Made by a program: the position numbers and the translations under genes
Source: Craterostigma plantagineum
Taxonomy: Eukaryota > Streptophyta > Magnoliopsida > Lamiales > Linderniaceae
Length of the DNA stretch: 64,000 nt
Direction: 5' to 3'
Assembly: GCA_027422505.1 (NCBI GenBank)
Contig: JAPQWV010001407.1
Span: 26,312-90,311, forward strand
The notes under the pieces: generated by a model
Databases searched by the model: none
The model's input: the letters and a program-made list of their open reading frames with translations, nothing else
What the model was told of the DNA's origin: nothing
Shown: one piece after another, positions 23,369-34,870 of the stretch
Layout of the letters: every line of letters starts with the position of its first letter
Numbering within the stretch: position 1 is the first letter of the stretch

Positions 23369-24900
23369 TTTTTTTCTTTTCTCTGGGCTAGCTGCTAATT
23401 ATATTCACCTGCTGTTGATCGTTGATGATAGAAAACAAGAAACTGCAGAAGTCAGAGTATGAACAGTTGATTGATCTCTGTGTGCTACGTACTGTTAGAG
23501 CAGAAGGAAGCTTCAAGTTTCAGCATATGCAGACACAGAGGAAGTGCATGAACAGTAAGTGTAAGAAACTTAAGGACTGTGATGATCCCATGAAAAAGGA
23601 ATATGGAGAAGATCGAAACCAATGAACGAGGTTTTAGTACAGAGAGTCACGTGCAACTTGCAGGTCAAGAGAAGAAAAAAAAAAGATGATTCGCTTCTCT
23701 CTAATAATGTGAACATCGAATAGTGAGGAAAGGAGAAAGTTGCAAGCACACACTGTAATATTAACGAATGGTCAACGATTATTGACTTTTGTTGGGTTAG
23801 TGTAAAGAACGACTGTTGTTTGCTAATAGGTATCGTATATTCATGTTTTTACTTGGATATTATTATACAATGTATTTCACACGTAAACCCTTCATTAAAA
23901 TTCTAGAGAGAAGACAAATTCAAGAAACGGACAAGTCCCATGTTAACAAGCAGCAAGCTAACTATCCCAAGTAAAGATTAAAAGATACAATAAGCTACAA
24001 AAAAAAAAAATTTCAAAATGCATGCATGTATAGAAATGGTCACCACCTACTCCCATTACCATTGCATCGAATTTTTATTTTTTTTTAAAAGAGAGGGGAC
24101 ATAATATTAATATCAAATAAAGAAAATGAACAGGGAAATTCTGTATCTTTGTGCATCGACGTCTAACGTATCCATCAATGTCGATTTTATTGAAAACAAT
24201 CACAACATTCCAAACGGGTGGGTCTCCATCTTTATTTGTTGACGAGTGAACAACTATGACTGCTTACTATGATATCATATGATCAATTGCTATATTTTCC
24301 ATTTATTCAAGTTAAAATATAGCGACAATTATTCATCACATACGTCTCGTCTTCTCTATTAATAGCATAAAAGACCTCACAAGCCACATGTAACATGTTA
24401 TCCTCCGAAATATCTTAAAACGAATGAAATCATAGATTAGCAACTCAAAATGCATGCAATATTTTTGTTTTTTCTATAATACTCACTTTAATAGAAGGGG
24501 CCACTGACATAATATATAACGAATATATCATGTCACGGAGCTACAATAATTCAGATCAAGACATAATATAACAAGCAATCTTCCTTTGTCCTAAACAGGA
24601 AAATTATATGACTTTGCGTCACGTTTATATAGCTGGCATGCCATTTCTATTTTCTATTACAAATAATTATTATTCAGATCAAGATAGATAATAGCAGCAC
24701 AAGTGAATGACAGAGAAACTTAAAGTAGACACTGTAATAACTCGCACCTGATAGTGTTGTAACTGATCTGAATAAAGGACTTGTGTGTAAGTGTATAGTT
24801 GGAAAGTACAGTTGCTTCTGCTTGGGAAACTGCAGTTCATAGATATTAAGTCAAAAAAGTTTAAGACTGTAATGTAACTACATTCGATATTGTACGTAAA
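23369..24900. other. Intergenic, ABCG upstream region
   Basis: About 1.5 kb of AT-rich DNA upstream of the ABCG start codon. It should contain that gene's promoter and leader. No other gene is visible. Confidence 0.4.
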
Positions 24901-24902
24901 AA

Positions 24903-24950
24903 ATTCACCTGTATGATCAGAGTTGGTATAAGTCCTTACAGCGAACTGCG
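24903..24950 (-). pseudogene. Possible remnant of PDR transporter exon
   Basis: The stretch CACCTGTATGATCAGAGTTGG and what follows resembles the 3' end of an ABCG exon at about 17870-17920 (CACCTGTAAAGATTAGAGTTGG), including the splice donor. On the minus strand it would read ..RTYTNSDHTG, similar to the [10 protein letters not shown] region of PDR proteins. No further exon is recognisable, so it would be a fragment left by an older duplication. The match is short. Confidence 0.35.
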
Positions 24951-25080
24951 ATCGATCCCTTCTTTACGATGTGCTATACGTCGAAAAGGAGGCGAAATGG
25001 CTCCTCATTTACCTGAATAAGATTATGATCACAGATTTTCTCGGCGATCCTAAACCTGCAATGAAAGAAATCTCAGAAAA

Positions 25081-27028
25081 TCATATAGAAATCCAACTGT
25101 TTCCACTCTCCTTCTTCAAATCCTTTCCTCTCATCACTTCTCTGATTTCGCAAGTTTCATCCCACATCTTCGAATCAGCGTAGGCATTCGAAAGCATTAC
25201 ATGGACCGAAGCATCGTAAGGGTCAAGGCTCAAAATTTTTCGAGCAGCGTATTTAGCCATTCCCAAGTCTCCATTCGACAGAAATCCCGACAAAAGACAC
25301 CTCCACACAACTTTCCCAGGCTCATAAGGAAGACTCTCTACGAATTTCTTGGCTCCTTCTATTTCCCTTTACGGTTAAAAATGCTCACTATACAAGCCAA
25401 ATGATCATCCCTGGGCAAAATACCGTACACTTTCGTCATGAGGTTAAAATGGCGCAAAGCTTCCTCGATGAGCCCTTCGTGGGCACAAGCAGATAGCACG
25501 CCGACGAAGGTGACATCGTTTGGCTCGAATCCCTTACTAAGCATTACGTCGTACGTGTCCAAAGCTTTTCTGCCAAAACCGTGCTGGGCATATCCATTGA
25601 TCATTGCGTTCCAAGAAACGAGGTTCTTACTAGGAAGGGCTTCGAAGACTTTCTTGGCTTCGTTCAGTTCCCGCATTTTGAGTACATGTCTACGATGGCG
25701 CTCCCAACGACTACATTTGAGTCGAGCCCAGGTTTTATTACGCGGGAATGAGTTTGCCTGCCCCACTCTATGCTGGGAAGCTCAGCGCATACGTTGAAAA
25801 GGCTCGAGTATGTGTAAAGATTGGGCGCAAAGCCCTCCTTAAGCATTTCTTGAAAAAGCTCAACAGCTTCGTCGAAATGTCCCATGTCCACGAATCCAGC
25901 AATTAAGGAATTCCAAGAAACGACGTCTCGAAAATCCATTTCGCTGAAGGCTTTGTAGGAATCCTCCAGGCGACGGGTTTTTGCGTAGAAGTCGAGGAGG
26001 GAATTGGAGACAAAAGTGAAGTGCTCGAACCCTAATTTCAAGATCGAGCAATGGATCTGCAAACCACACAAGATTTCGTTTTCTGCTGCGAATGCTCCCA
26101 TCACAGAGGCGAATGTCTGCTCGCTAGGTTTCAATCCTTTGGAAATGAACCCTCGAAAGAGATTCGTTGCTTCTTCATACTTCCCTAGCTTTACGTGCCC
26201 GCCAATTAAGGCAGTCCAAGCTGTAACTCCAGGCGTTTGAGCCTCGTTGAAGACCCTTATTGCCCCTCTCAGTTTACCGAATTTGGCGTAAAAATTAACC
26301 AGCGCCGTAACCACGAACTGATCCATCTTCACGCCGCTTTTAACTGCTAGGCATTGAATTTGCGTCCCAACTTCGAAGTATTCGAGGGCAGCGCAAATGC
26401 CTAGCGAGCTACCATACGAGAATTCGTTGATCTTCATCCCGACGATAGGCACCTCAAGAAAACCCTAAAGCCTCCTATTTTTCCCACACTCTACATAGCT
26501 CGTCATAAGCGATACGCAGCTGATGCTATTAGGCTCAGCCATGGCGTCGAACACAACCCTACTGGACTTTAACTCTCCACATCTACCGTAAAACTTAAGC
26601 AAACTGTTATGCACAAACCTACAGATGTCTCCACCGATCCTAAATATCCTCCCGTGTATTTCTTTACCAGCCTTCATAGCCCTCGTATCAGCACAAGCAG
26701 ATAAAGCTGCAACATAAGTGTAGTCGTTTGGGACGATTTCTGGCTCGAGAACCATCAGTTTGAAGCAATCCAACGCTTTCTCCGAGAAACCCTTCTGAGA
26801 ATACGAAGAGATCAACGACGTCCAAGTGACAACGTTTCTCACAGACATTTCATCGAACAGCCTCTGAGCATGGTCCATGAGGTCGAGCCTTGCGTACATA
26901 TTGAGCAGATGATTGCTGACCTGCACATCACGGTTCGACCCGATTACAATAACTCTTGCGTGAATCGATTTTGCGTCGAAGATAGACTTGGATTTCGTAC
27001 ATAATCGGAAAATACTAGGCAGCGACAT
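25081..27028 (-). CDS. Pentatricopeptide repeat protein, PLS class with E domain
   Basis: An organelle-targeted RNA-binding protein of the PLS type; such proteins usually specify C-to-U editing sites in chloroplast or mitochondrial transcripts. The single exon starts MSLPSIFRLCTKSK and carries consecutive PPR motifs such as NHLLNMYARLDLMDHAQRLF, VVTWTSLISSYSQKGFSEKA, VSWNSLIAGFVDMGHFDEA and LVSWNAMINGYAQHGFGRKA. It ends with an E/E+-type tail: VVWRCLLSGFLSNGD, LSNAYADSKMWDE and KKESGNSWISI before the stop. No DYW deaminase domain follows, so any editing would need a partner in trans. The reading frame changes near 26465, 25670 and 25370, each time continuing in another frame of the same protein. 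These look like small sequencing indels, but real decay cannot be excluded. Confidence 0.9.
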
Positions 27029-27307
27029 AACCCAGCTTCGTCTTAGACTGTAACAGCCATTTATTCGTAAAACACAATAAACGAAAGAAAAAAAGAAGGA
27101 TCTTCACTGCTCAGGCCACTGCGTTTTCTTCAATCATGGACTGTATATAGTATTTCGATAACTCCGTTAGAACATCTCCCATAACACAAGGGTCGTTTAT
27201 TTCTTAGGTCATATATATAATGTTAACAAACACAAACAGCACTTAAAATCATATGGGCAAGAATTTTCAACAACATTCTATTCATTGCTAATCCAAAGTC
27301 AAGCCTA

Positions 27308-28047
27308 CTATGCAACGATCAGCGGCTCGGCGGGCTTTGACTCCGACCCACCGGCTTCAGGCGCCGGCTCGGCGGCAGGCTTGGAGTCAGCTTCGGCGGC
27401 TGGTTTTGCGTCGGCTGTCTCCCAAAAGGAGGTTGGTTTTCCAGTCTTAGCGACGGTCTGAAGAACGGCTTCTCTCTCGACGTTTCCTTTCACAGTCACC
27501 TTTTGATTCTCCATATCGATGTCGTATGATTCCACGCCTTAACAACACACAAAATCGATAACTAGGTAATATGTCTGGATAGAAGAGAGCTACGTAGGTA
27601 GTGTGTAGTGGAACAGATCGGACCTTCCATTTTTCCGAGGACCCTCTTCACGGCTCCAGCGCAGCCTTGGCATGACATGCCAACCTTTAGCTCGACGATC
27701 TGCGATGGAAGGTGGAATTAAGAAGTTGTGAAGATTGATTAAAGTTAAGCATCAAGAGAAGTCGAAGTAACGATATCTACTATCAAAGATGGTGTGCGTT
27801 AAGAAAACGCTGATCTTTAGAAAGAAGAATTCAAAGCCAAAGATGCATCTTGCAAGCACCAATTCATTTGTATAAGACTTTGTGCGACATTTCCACAAAC
27901 GGATACGGTGCAGCTCCTTCGACAGGAGAGTTCGATGCAAAAATCTTCGTAAGGGATCATAAAAGTCAAAGCAGAGATAAGAAAGAAGGGACTGAAAAAA
28001 AAAACACCAAGAAAGAGAAATCTAAAGAACAGATTTACCGTAGACAT
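27308..28047 (-). CDS. ATX1-like copper chaperone with C-terminal extension
   Basis: A small heavy-metal-associated (HMA) domain protein that delivers Cu(I) to P-type ATPases of the secretory pathway. Exons are 28047-28039 (only three codons, MST), 27699-27624 and 27537-27308. Joined in frame they give 104 residues. The metal-binding loop GMSCQGC (MxCxxC) is followed by [20 protein letters not shown] and [22 protein letters not shown], the rest of the beta-alpha-beta-beta-alpha-beta HMA fold. After TSFWET a tail of about 30 residues rich in Ala, Pro and Glu extends past the core. It resembles the plant-specific extension of CCH-type chaperones, but is not the same as far as I can tell. No frame break is seen. 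ATX1 and CCH are hard to separate. Confidence 0.9.
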
Positions 28048-28500
28048 GACGATTGATTGACGATGCAAAGCAATCTAATCTGCGCGAGAGTGATGGCTGT
28101 TGGGTGATATGAAGATGGGACTAAGGTCGAAGGTATTTATAGGCGGGCTAAAAAATTTTCTATTTCTTTAAATTGAAATATTATAATAATGACAACGAGG
28201 CAAGTACAAAAGCACAATCTATGAAATTATATTAAATATTACTGGTATATTTATAATAATATATACCAAGAGAAATTTCCCCATATTTGTTTTTTGGTTG
28301 TCTACCAAACGCATTAGGTATATCTTGAAAATGCTTTTTCTTTACACAGTCGTACGAATCTGCTTCTGGTCCTTACTGTACTACCAAGAAATACTATGTA
28401 CTCCATTTGTAGTGTAGTACAATTAAATAATTTGAAGCATTTCGTATTTCAATTACACACACACACACATAGATCAAGAGTTTCATATGAAATCTCAAAC
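28048..28500. other. Intergenic, ATX1-like promoter region
   Basis: AT-rich sequence between the chaperone and the 3' end of the first GDSL gene, with a short (AC)n run at about 28455-28470. No gene is seen. Confidence 0.4.
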
Positions 28501-28509
28501 CCAAAAATC

Positions 28510-29792
28510 TCAGAACTTCACATAGAATAGAACATAAAGAAGTTTTCAAGAATGAATAAACAGCTCTCCAACCTGCATCAGAAGGATGTATATAATCCCA
28601 GAAAAATGACTCACCAACATTTCCACAAACAACAAACCTATCATCTCCATTATTACCAACCGATCCACAATCTTCCCCGTGTGTCCCGACGCAGCACGGT
28701 CTTAATTTGTTCGTCCCATTTCCTGAATTCGACGATTTCCCTCCAATCTCGAGAGCGGAGAGAAAAGCTCGTACACGTCGAGGTATACAAACGTTCGAGA
28801 GCCGACTTTACGGTTTAGTCCCACATCTCTGCTCGAGCATTCGATTGTGCGTTTGCGAGAAATTATTCTCCTTCGTTGCACTTTTCGTAACCATCGACGA
28901 AGGTGTTTGAGGTAAGCATCCAAGGGCTCGATTCCCGCGATGGCTATTCTCTTTATCCCGAGATTGTTGACCCTTCGAACGTTGAGAATCAGCCGATCGA
29001 TCACCGATCTCATAAAATCATGCAAACCCTAATTTACGAACGTAGAGAATTGGCGAAGAATGTATACATAAAAGGCAGAGAGATATGTTGCGATTATGAT
29101 CATTCTAGTTTATTACCTCCGTGGGACCATTGTTTTCCAGGTAAGTTGAATAGTCATTGCCCGCTAGAGAAACGAGGGCGAGGGAAGAGCTGAGATCGTG
29201 CGATGTATAGGCATTTTCTCGATGAATCGTTGGAAGAAATCGATCTGAGCTGTCGATGCCCGTCCTCCTTGTGCAAATTGACGCCATGTAATAACATTGT
29301 TTTGGCTTTGGGATCTATGTAGTAATCGCTCTTCGTTAGCAGTTGGTAGGGCATCAGCTATTATGGCAAGAAATTTTTAGCTGCACGGCGTGATCTCAAT
29401 ACTTGGAATTTTAAAAATATAAATCATACGTAAGCATTTGAACGATGCATTGTACCTGCGTAATCGGTGAGAACTCGACCATCTGAGAATCTCCAGAAGG
29501 TTTTCCAGGAAAAGTCACGCCATACGGCGATTTTCCACGCTGGGAGGCTGAAACTGGTGAGTTGCCCGTGTCTGCGTATGAGTCTCCAAATACGAAGAGC
29601 TTCACTTTTCCGCCTCGATCAGCATCTGCAAATTTACGTACCGATAAAGGAGAATGCATTATATTATCCCAAGCTCGAAATAAATGATTTTCAAATATTC
29701 GAAGAAGAAAATGCGATAAGCCAACCTGCATGAAGGATATAGAGCATAACGAGGACGAAGATGGTGAATGATGATCTCCAGTAAAGATCCAT
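28510..29792 (-). CDS. GDSL esterase/lipase, block copy 1
   Basis: A secreted SGNH hydrolase of the At5g03610-like GDSL group; the substrate is unknown. Exon 1 (29792 to about 29728) encodes MDLYWRSSFTIFVLVMLYIL, a signal peptide. Exon 2 (about 29626-29465) has block I KLFVFGDSYADTGN with the catalytic Ser, then PYGVTFPGKPSG. Exon 3 (about 29374-29115) includes ALVSLAGNDYSTYLENNG, with the block III Asn in GND. Exon 4 runs from about 29060 with GIKRIAIAGIEPL, FVYLDVYELF and FFWDYIHPSDAGW, the block V Asp and His. The frame changes several times, and compared with copy 2 about 30 bp encoding the VFDTHVRGPNM part is missing near 29262. All catalytic blocks are present, so the gene may be functional once base errors are removed. 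The exact stop codon is uncertain. Confidence 0.8.
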
Positions 29793-30580
29793 ATTACCCC
29801 TCTATCTGGAGAAGAAAATACGAACAGTAGTTAGGAAACTCAGGATATATAAAAATTAGATCAATACTTATGTTTTTAGATCTTGAATCTGATGTATTTA
29901 AACACTTTAATGAACGTAAATTAATCATGTATTTACGAAACAAATATGATTAGTTGGATCCCAGATCGAATAGTAGATTACTAGCCAATATCAGACACAC
30001 GAACAAAATATGGGTAATTTTCCCGTATCTGGTAATCCATACCCGGAAATTGACGCGAAGTTCAAAATTTCATGTAATAATACAAATTCAATAGACACAT
30101 TTTTGCATATAAATTCAACGAAGACACATTTTTGCGAGAAAAAAAAAGCGTACATGCAACGCAGTATATAGATTCTAATTTCTCAAATACTCTGAATGCT
30201 ACAATTGTATCTCAACTCAAAGATTCTAAAATGATTAAAATAAGTGTATGAATGACCCAAAACATAGCAAGCAAGCAAATCAAGGCAAGCACGTTATTTG
30301 TTCCCAAGTACACGACATCAGACATATTCCCCCATCTGTTCGCTCCGAAAACTCGGCGCCATTTCCGAAAGCCCACATAAGAATGCAGTTTAGCAATTCA
30401 TGGTGACGCAACACGCCATAATATCACGATTCCTTCGCCAAAGTGAAGTTAAAAGCATACAAGCACGAATTCATCAATGCATAAAAGCAAAAACATAAGG
30501 CTTTGCAGGCGAGGTTTGCTCAACTTCGCAAGTCTCGTGTTGCATCCATAAACCCCCATATCTTTTTCCTGTTCAGACGC

Positions 30581-30590
30581 TATAAATAGG
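30581..30590 (+). promoter_or_regulatory. TATA box of LITTLE ZIPPER copy 1
   Basis: TATAAATAGG is followed by a pyrimidine-rich start region with TCAAACATCTACACACA. It lies about 290 bp upstream of the ZPR start codon. Copy 2 has TATATAAATAA at the equivalent place (35733-35743). Confidence 0.55.
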
Positions 30591-30870
30591 TACCCCTGCC
30601 TCAAACATCTACACACACAGCTCCCCCTATTTGAAGATTTCATATTAGCTCTAACAGGTTCTCTTTCTAATTTCCAGAGTCATGGTTATCATCCAAGTTG
30701 CATGCATAACATAACACATACATACTTATACACACGCACATACACAAGCACTGTAAAACCAAGTAACTTCAATAAATGTTTTAAGGGGTAAAATCGGGAA
30801 ATACCTTGCTTTCTTGGTTTCGTACTGACTTTTTCGATCTTGCGTTGCTTCGCAGACTTTTGGCTCAGCA

Positions 30871-31088
30871 ATGGAGGAACAGAACAAAAGGCTGTTCGAG
30901 CAAAACTGCCGATAGTTCGTGCCAACGAAATACTGAGGAGGAAAGCAGAACAGCTCAGAAAGGAGAACCAGGCTTTGTCAGCTGCAATAAGGCGCAGGGA
31001 TGCAAACAACAGTGAGTCTTCCGAGCTCCAGCCCAAACCGGCCCCGGTGACGAACCACCTATCTCGCAGCAAAGGAACTAAACAATGA
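30871..31088 (+). CDS. ZPR: LITTLE ZIPPER protein, copy 1
   Basis: A very small leucine-zipper protein that dimerises with class III HD-ZIP factors and stops them from binding DNA, in a feedback loop controlling leaf polarity and the shoot meristem. The start MEEQNKRLFEQNCR is followed, after a one-base frame change near 30913, by VRANEILRRKAEQLRKENQALSAA, the heptad-repeat zipper, and a polar tail ending SRSKGTKQ. Length (about 72 residues) and the E-L/NC-I/V-ENE-LRKKAE pattern match ZPR3/ZPR4. Compared with copy 2, this copy lacks one A in the TGCCAGATAG stretch. Copy 2 lacks a different base, so the combined evidence favours one intact ancestral ORF. Confidence 0.82.
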
Positions 31089-31089
31089 G

Positions 31090-31833
31090 GAGTCCAGAAA
31101 CATTAGGAACCAGCTTGCTTATTACAGTTATTCTAATCTAAGTGATATAATCACAAATGTCTTTGCATCGTTTGGTGTGTTTCCATCTATCCCCTGTAAC
31201 AACAGCTTTCGTCTGTTTTACAGATGTATAATAAAAGTATTAATAAAAGTCTCTATACTGGATTCTCTTACTCTCGTGTCGTTAGCATGATTGTGCCTAT
31301 GCTGCTACTTCCTTTACCATCCAGAAATATTGAAAACTTACGCAAAAGAAAAGGTATTCAGAAAAGGAACTTCAAGAATAACAGTGTCGCGATATCCCGT
31401 TTATACAGAGAGCTAGTAATCACATTGCAAGAATGGCCACTAAACTAATATCCATTTACCTCACAACATCATCAGAAAAGAAGCACATGTATAAACCACA
31501 AACAAATTAGCTTAAAGATAACCCCTTGACATAGATATTCTTCAAGATTTGATAACAGAGATGGCTATACTATGATGTCCCTCTCAACATGAGAGTTATA
31601 TTATGATCTCAGAACTCACTCAAGTTAATATCATCACAAAGTAATTCATTAGTTAGTAGGTTAACAAACAATTGAAGAAATATAATCATAGAAGGAAGCA
31701 AAACAAAAGAAGAATGTTGATCATACGTTCATGATACCGGCTCTTAACGTGCAATTACATTACTTGATACAATGAATACACATCAAACGCAGTAAAAACA
31801 AACAACTTGTCATATCCAGAATTTCTACAGCGC
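31090..31833. other. Flank between ZPR and YIP1, copy 1
   Basis: 3' flank of the ZPR gene and of the convergent YIP1 gene. It is AT-rich with no ORF resembling a known protein. The same text recurs at 36236-36984. Confidence 0.45.
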
Positions 31834-32580
31834 TCAGTCGAAATTCCATCTTTCTAGAAACACCACGAGCATCGAAAGAGAACGTAAATCAAGAAACAGC
31901 GTACGCAATCAAAACCCTATGCTCGTCTCCACTGCTCGCAAGTTCAACCACCAACCGCGTGCATACCCTAGTCGACCAGACAACAAATATCCCCGTCAAG
32001 GCGAAGACAATGGCTCCTCCCTGAGGCAGAAACAACCGAAAGGGCAGACAGAATCACAATTGGAAGCATCGAGTACCCAATCAGGCTAAAGCACGTGTAC
32101 ATATCCAGATTCCCTGTCCTCCCCGCCAGCATATTAAACACCAAATAACAGAAACATCGAAGCCATGTGTGACCCATCCGAGGATGATCCCAAAGTGTAG
32201 TTTCCCCGCTAAAAGCTGAAACAGACCGAAGGCCATCAGAAATAGAAAGGTCCAGATAGATCAGGGTGCTCGTGGAGATGATGGTTGATCTTGAACGGAT
32301 TGAGGATCGAGAGGTCTTTGGTAGATTTGCCGCGTGTTGATCCGAGTCTTCTAGAAGCGGCGGCTCGTCCTCGAAGGAAGCGGAACCCGACGAGATGTAC
32401 GGAGGAGGTACCGCGGAGGACGTGGCGGCAGCGGCGGAGGACATGTCGAAGGATAGGAAGGGCAGCTGGTCGAAGAGGTGGAGGCAGAAGGCCGCCGGCT
32501 GGAATGGTGCCGTTGCACGGCGCTGCTGCGGCCCGGCGCCGGAGGGAATAATACCGGCGGCACATTGAACTCCTCGCCAT
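31834..32580 (-). CDS. YIP1: YIP1 family membrane protein, copy 1
   Basis: A Yip1-domain protein of the ER/Golgi that binds prenylated Rab GTPases and helps vesicle budding and transport. The start codon context ATGGCGAGG is followed by a frame change (one G missing compared with copy 2). The protein then continues with Pro/Ser-rich cytosolic sequence, PLLEDSDQ (copy 2: PLLEELGINTRQIYQKT), ILNPFK, LFLMAFGLFQ, YLVFNMLAGR, MYTCFSLIGYSMLPIVILSA and LIAYACFLIYVLFSMLVVF. The five hydrophobic segments of Yip1 are recognisable across frames. I see no introns, and several single-base indels interrupt the frame. It is convergent with the ZPR gene. Confidence 0.85.
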
Positions 32581-32599
32581 CAGATCAGATCTCAAATTA

Positions 32600-33734
32600 G
32601 GGTTCTTTTTCCTTTTTTTTTTCTTGTTTTCCTTTTTCTGAGATGGTGCGTGGCGTGGTGCGTGGGGGCGCGTTGTATGTGTCCTGAAGACAGAGATGCA
32701 TAAATATGTTTTTGTTTTTTACTTTCCTATATTTACTTACTTTCGAAGTAATTATATTATCTAAATGGAGACCATAATTTAGCTCTAAATAAAAAATGAT
32801 AATATTGTAATGTAAAGCATACTTTATAGGAATAAAGTAAATGACCCGACATTAATAGGAAGTTTATAATCTATTTCTCCATTTCTTAAACAACGTCACA
32901 CTCTTCATGAAATGGCCCAAAAAAAAAAACAGATTACACTAAATAAACACAGAGGAACATGGGATTATCCACGGATATATAAATTACACAGGCAGAAAAA
33001 TACAGAGGCAAGCTTTTTAAGTTATAACAATTAAGTTGTAATGCACTTATTTCGACTTGGCCCGTCGTAAGAACGAAAACAGAGGCTCTAAGATTTTAGT
33101 AGCCGTTCTCGTCACTTGTAACAACAATTTACATAATGAAATAGAATCAATGTCTTTAACGTTTTCGTCGCATGAAAAAAAAAAAGGGAATTACTATTCA
33201 CAGCACCCTAAAGGACTGTAAAAAGACGATCTTGCCCTTATGGATTTAAATTAATTTAAAAAGAAAAAAACTAACTAAATATATAATTCTGGTACGAAAT
33301 ACTGAAAACTACATAATGTGATGGGTTCGATCCAAATTCGGGTAGCAAATATGTGGTTGAAAATGCGATATTATTGGATAAATGGAGAATCGCGAAAAAA
33401 ACGATCCCACTCCCAAAAAAGAAGTATCGCAATTGCCTTAAACACCTACAAACACTCCAAAAACGCGAAAGCATGAAAGAAATAGACGCGTTAAACTATA
33501 TTACTATGGAAAAGAATGGCACGATAATAAGTTTTTCATAATATTTTTTTCTTATGCATTTTCATAATGTTCAAGGGCACAATTCAGATTTCTCCTCATG
33601 TAATCCTCTCATCTCTATTGAGTTAATAATAAAATCTTGGTGAGATACTATCATAACCCCAACAAGAAAATCGAACAGAAAGTTGGTGATATATTACAGA
33701 CATCTCAGATTCTCCACAATTATTACCTCATGAT
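32600..33734. other. Intergenic between the block copies
   Basis: The promoter side of YIP1 copy 1 and the junction to copy 2. About 32764-33180 matches 42449-43110. From about 33185 the text GGGAATTACTATTCACAGC looks like the end of another repeat without a partner in this window. No gene is seen. Confidence 0.45.
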
Positions 33735-33735
33735 C

Positions 33736-33827
<92 letters not shown>

Positions 33828-33836
33828 CTCTCTCTC
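33735..33836. repeat. (CT)n microsatellite at the edge of copy 2
   Basis: About 100 bases of CT dinucleotides with two single-base interruptions. It replaces the end of the GDSL coding sequence of copy 2, marking the left border of the second block copy. Confidence 0.9.
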
Positions 33837-33837
33837 A

Positions 33838-34870
33838 TACCTTTACTGTTTAATCCCACAGTCTCCTGCTCGAGCATTCGATTGTGCATTTGCGAGAAAT
33901 TATTCTCTCCTTCGTTGCACTTTTCGTAACCATCGACGAAGGTGGTCCGCGGTAAGCATCCCAAGGACTCGATTCCCACGATGGCTATTCTCTTTATCCC
34001 GAGATTGGGACCCTTGAACGTTGAGAATAATCATCGATGATCACCGATCTCATAAAATCATGCAAACCCTAATTACGAACCCTAATTTACGAACGTAGAG
34101 AATTGGCGAAGAATGTATACATAGAAGGCAGAGAGATATGTGCAATTAATGATCATTCTAGTTTCTTACCTCCGTGGCCCTTGTTTTCCAGGTAAGTTGA
34201 ATAGTCATTGCCCGCTAGAGAAACGAGGCGAGGGAAGAGCTGAGATCATGCGATGTATAGGCGTTTTCTCGATGAGTCGTTGGAAGAAATCGATCTGAGC
34301 TGTCATGTTCGGTCCTCGGACGTGCGTGTCGAACACGCCGTCCCCCGTGTGCAAATTGACGCCATGTAATAACATTGTTTTGGCTTTGGGATCTATGTAG
34401 TAATCGCTCTTCGTTAGCAGTTGGTAGGGCATCGGCGATCTTATGCCAAGAAAATTTAGCTGCACGGCGTGATCTCAATACTTGGAATTGTAAAAAAAAA
34501 TAAATCATACGTAAGCATTAAACGATGCATGTACCTGCGTAATCGGTGAGAACTCGACCATCTGAGAATCTCCCAGAAAGTTTTCCAGGAAAAAATCACG
34601 CCCTACCGCGATTTCCACGCCTGGGAGGCTGAAATTGGTGAGTTGCCCGTGTCTGCCTATGAGTCTCCAAATACGAAGAGCTTCTTCACTTTCCGCCTCG
34701 ATCAGCATCTGCAAATACGTACCGATAAAGGAGAATGCATATTTATCCAAGCTCGAATAAATGATTTTCGAATATTCGAAGAAGAAAATGCGATAAGCAA
34801 CCTGCACGAAGAAATAGAGCATAACGAGGACGAGGTAGATGGTGAATGATGATCTCCAGCGAAGATCCAT
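33838..34870 (-). pseudogene. GDSL esterase/lipase, block copy 2, 3' truncated
   Basis: The second copy of the GDSL gene. It starts MDLRWRSSFTIYLVLVMLYF and keeps the middle region, including FLGIRSPMPYQLLTKSDYYI, the VFDTHVRGPNMTAQIDFFQR stretch that copy 1 has lost, and GIESLGCLPRTTFVDGYEKC up to MHNRMLEQE. The sequence then runs directly into the (CT)n microsatellite. The last part with the block V Asp/His (DYIHPS in copy 1) is absent from this copy, so it cannot encode a complete SGNH triad as assembled. Block I is also disturbed by indels near 34640-34690. It is either a truncated duplicate or an assembly break at the microsatellite. Confidence 0.8.

Larger units (their letters stand above)
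28812..33180. repeat. Duplicated block, copy 1
   Basis: The segment holding GDSL esterase, LITTLE ZIPPER and YIP1 genes recurs, in the same order and orientation, at 33850-37906. Its right part (about 32764-33180) recurs at 42449-43110, beyond an inserted element. The match is near-identical over long stretches, broken mostly by single-base indels, for example around 29340 versus 34420 and 30880 versus 36034. Confidence 0.93.

Noticed and set aside
32285..32551. Arg-rich plus-strand ORF
   Set aside because: Antisense shadow of the GC-rich start of YIP1 copy 1.
33637..34017. Plus-strand ORF with a long Leu/Ser run
   Set aside because: It is the translation of the (CT)n microsatellite joined to antisense GDSL sequence.
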